Positions 20,424-20,877 of a stretch of 20,877 nt of DNA are shown one piece after another (positions within the stretch are counted from its first letter, which is position 1; every line of letters starts with the position of its first letter). The translations under genes were made by a program, and so were the position numbers. The stretch comes from Mollicutes bacterium (GTDB lineage Bacteria; Bacillota_I; Bacilli_A; RF39; UBA660). The notes beneath the pieces were generated by a model. The model searched no databases. It was not told the DNA's origin and worked only from the letters and a program-made list of their open reading frames with translations. The stretch lies in contig PXDA01000026.1 in NCBI GenBank assembly GCA_003566505.1, positions 1 to 20,877 on the forward strand. Reading direction: 5' to 3'.

Positions 20424-20474
20424 ATGTCAACTAAACAGTATAATGAAGAAACTTTTATTGATTTTAGTTGACAT
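20424..20474. repeat. 12-base inverted repeat in the rRNA control region
   Basis: ATGTCAACTAAA (20424-20435) and TTTAGTTGACAT (20463-20474) are perfect inverted copies 27 bases apart. The right arm contains the -35 TTGACA of P2; a TATAAT (20439-20444) without clear -35 lies in the spacer. Confidence 0.7.
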
Positions 20475-20497
20475 TATTAGTTGCTTTTTGGTATATT
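20468..20497 (+). promoter_or_regulatory. rRNA operon promoter P2
   Basis: TTGACA (20468-20473), 18-base spacer, TATATT (20492-20497) preceded by TGG. Confidence 0.7.
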
Positions 20498-20509
20498 GGG
20501 AGTATTCCG

Positions 20510-20542
20510 CAAAAATCAGTTTTTAAAAAAAATGATTTTTTG
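20510..20542 (+). other. AT-rich hairpin with T run between P2 and P3
   Basis: CAAAAATCA pairs with TGATTTTTTG around an A/T loop. It could be a weak terminator or attenuator for transcripts from P1/P2 or from the upstream operon; stem strength is low. Confidence 0.35.
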
Positions 20543-20554
20543 TTGGAAAAAATA

Positions 20555-20583
20555 TTGACTTGCTTCGATGATTTTGTTATATT
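20555..20583 (+). promoter_or_regulatory. rRNA operon promoter P3
   Basis: TTGACT (20555-20560), 17-base spacer, TATATT (20578-20583) preceded by TGT. It is nearest to the 16S gene and has both a good -35 and an extended -10. Confidence 0.8.
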
Positions 20584-20604
20584 AACAATGCTTGAAGGCA
20601 AGAA

Positions 20605-20620
20605 TGATCTTTGAAAACTG
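20605..20620 (+). promoter_or_regulatory. boxA-like antitermination element of the rRNA leader
   Basis: TGATCTTTGAAAACTG matches the TGyTCTTTGAAAACTG boxA of Bacilli rRNA leaders, the site for NusB/NusE-dependent antitermination. Confidence 0.75.
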
Positions 20621-20676
20621 AGCAAAACGTTAATTCAATTTTGCTAGGCAAACTTAAACAAGTAAATGTTTTTTTT

Positions 20677-20877
<201 letters not shown>

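Overview
The window is AT-rich DNA from a low-GC Gram-positive bacterium, most likely of the class Bacilli. Four observations support this. The gene order from 4585 to 9673 (ireB, ruvX, DUF1292, mltG, trmR, trhP1, trhP2, greA) is the Bacillus subtilis yrzL-yrrK-yrzB-yrrL-yrrM-yrrN-yrrO...greA order. Ribosome binding sites are AGGAGG-like and promoters are of the sigma-A type. The partial 16S rRNA at the right end looks firmicute. TGA is used as a stop (tig, trhP2, the S41 protease), so the Mycoplasma code is excluded, and mltG plus an M23 endopeptidase imply a peptidoglycan wall. I cannot name the genus; an uncultured lineage near the wall-bearing relatives of Mollicutes or Erysipelotrichia is only a guess.

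Layout: 1-823 (minus) is a partial class II fructose-bisphosphate aldolase, divergent from frr (972-1514). 1604-4475 is a three-gene unit: coiled-coil/M23 wall hydrolase, AI-2E family membrane protein, and a P-loop nucleotide kinase. 4585-9130 is a tightly overlapping operon holding a regulatory phosphoprotein, RuvX, DUF1292, MltG and the wobble-uridine modification trio TrmR-TrhP1-TrhP2. greA and tig follow as single genes with their own promoters and terminators.

11113-14876 is the accessory part and the most interesting stretch. It holds a small exported protein, then a membrane-proximal protein with two carbohydrate-binding (CBM2-like) beta-sandwich domains joined by an acidic proline linker, then a SipW/archaeal-type (S26B) signal peptidase fused to a large polytopic membrane domain, then a two-TM protein resembling DUF5305. 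The two exported proteins share a GYAxLxQExE..GTANI signal-region motif, so the cluster reads as a self-contained module: substrates, their dedicated peptidase and a membrane partner, comparable to TapA-SipW-TasA. Direct and inverted repeats in front of the two substrate genes suggest specific regulation.

14894-15090 (minus) holds tRNA-Gly(GCC) and tRNA-Cys(GCA), followed upstream by a UPF0316 membrane protein. rluB (plus) and a [4Fe-4S] ferredoxin (minus) converge on one hairpin. 16785-17989 holds two unrecognised, highly charged, C-terminally anchored membrane proteins. 18090-20353 holds a membrane-anchored protein of possible thioredoxin fold, an S41 C-terminal processing protease and a DUF402 nucleotide phosphatase. 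20354-20676 is an rRNA leader with three tandem promoters and a boxA-like element, leading into the first ~200 nt of 16S rRNA.

Two regulatory habits recur. Most promoters carry an extended -10 (TGnTAnAAT), and several hairpin terminators are built over the stop codon of the gene they end.
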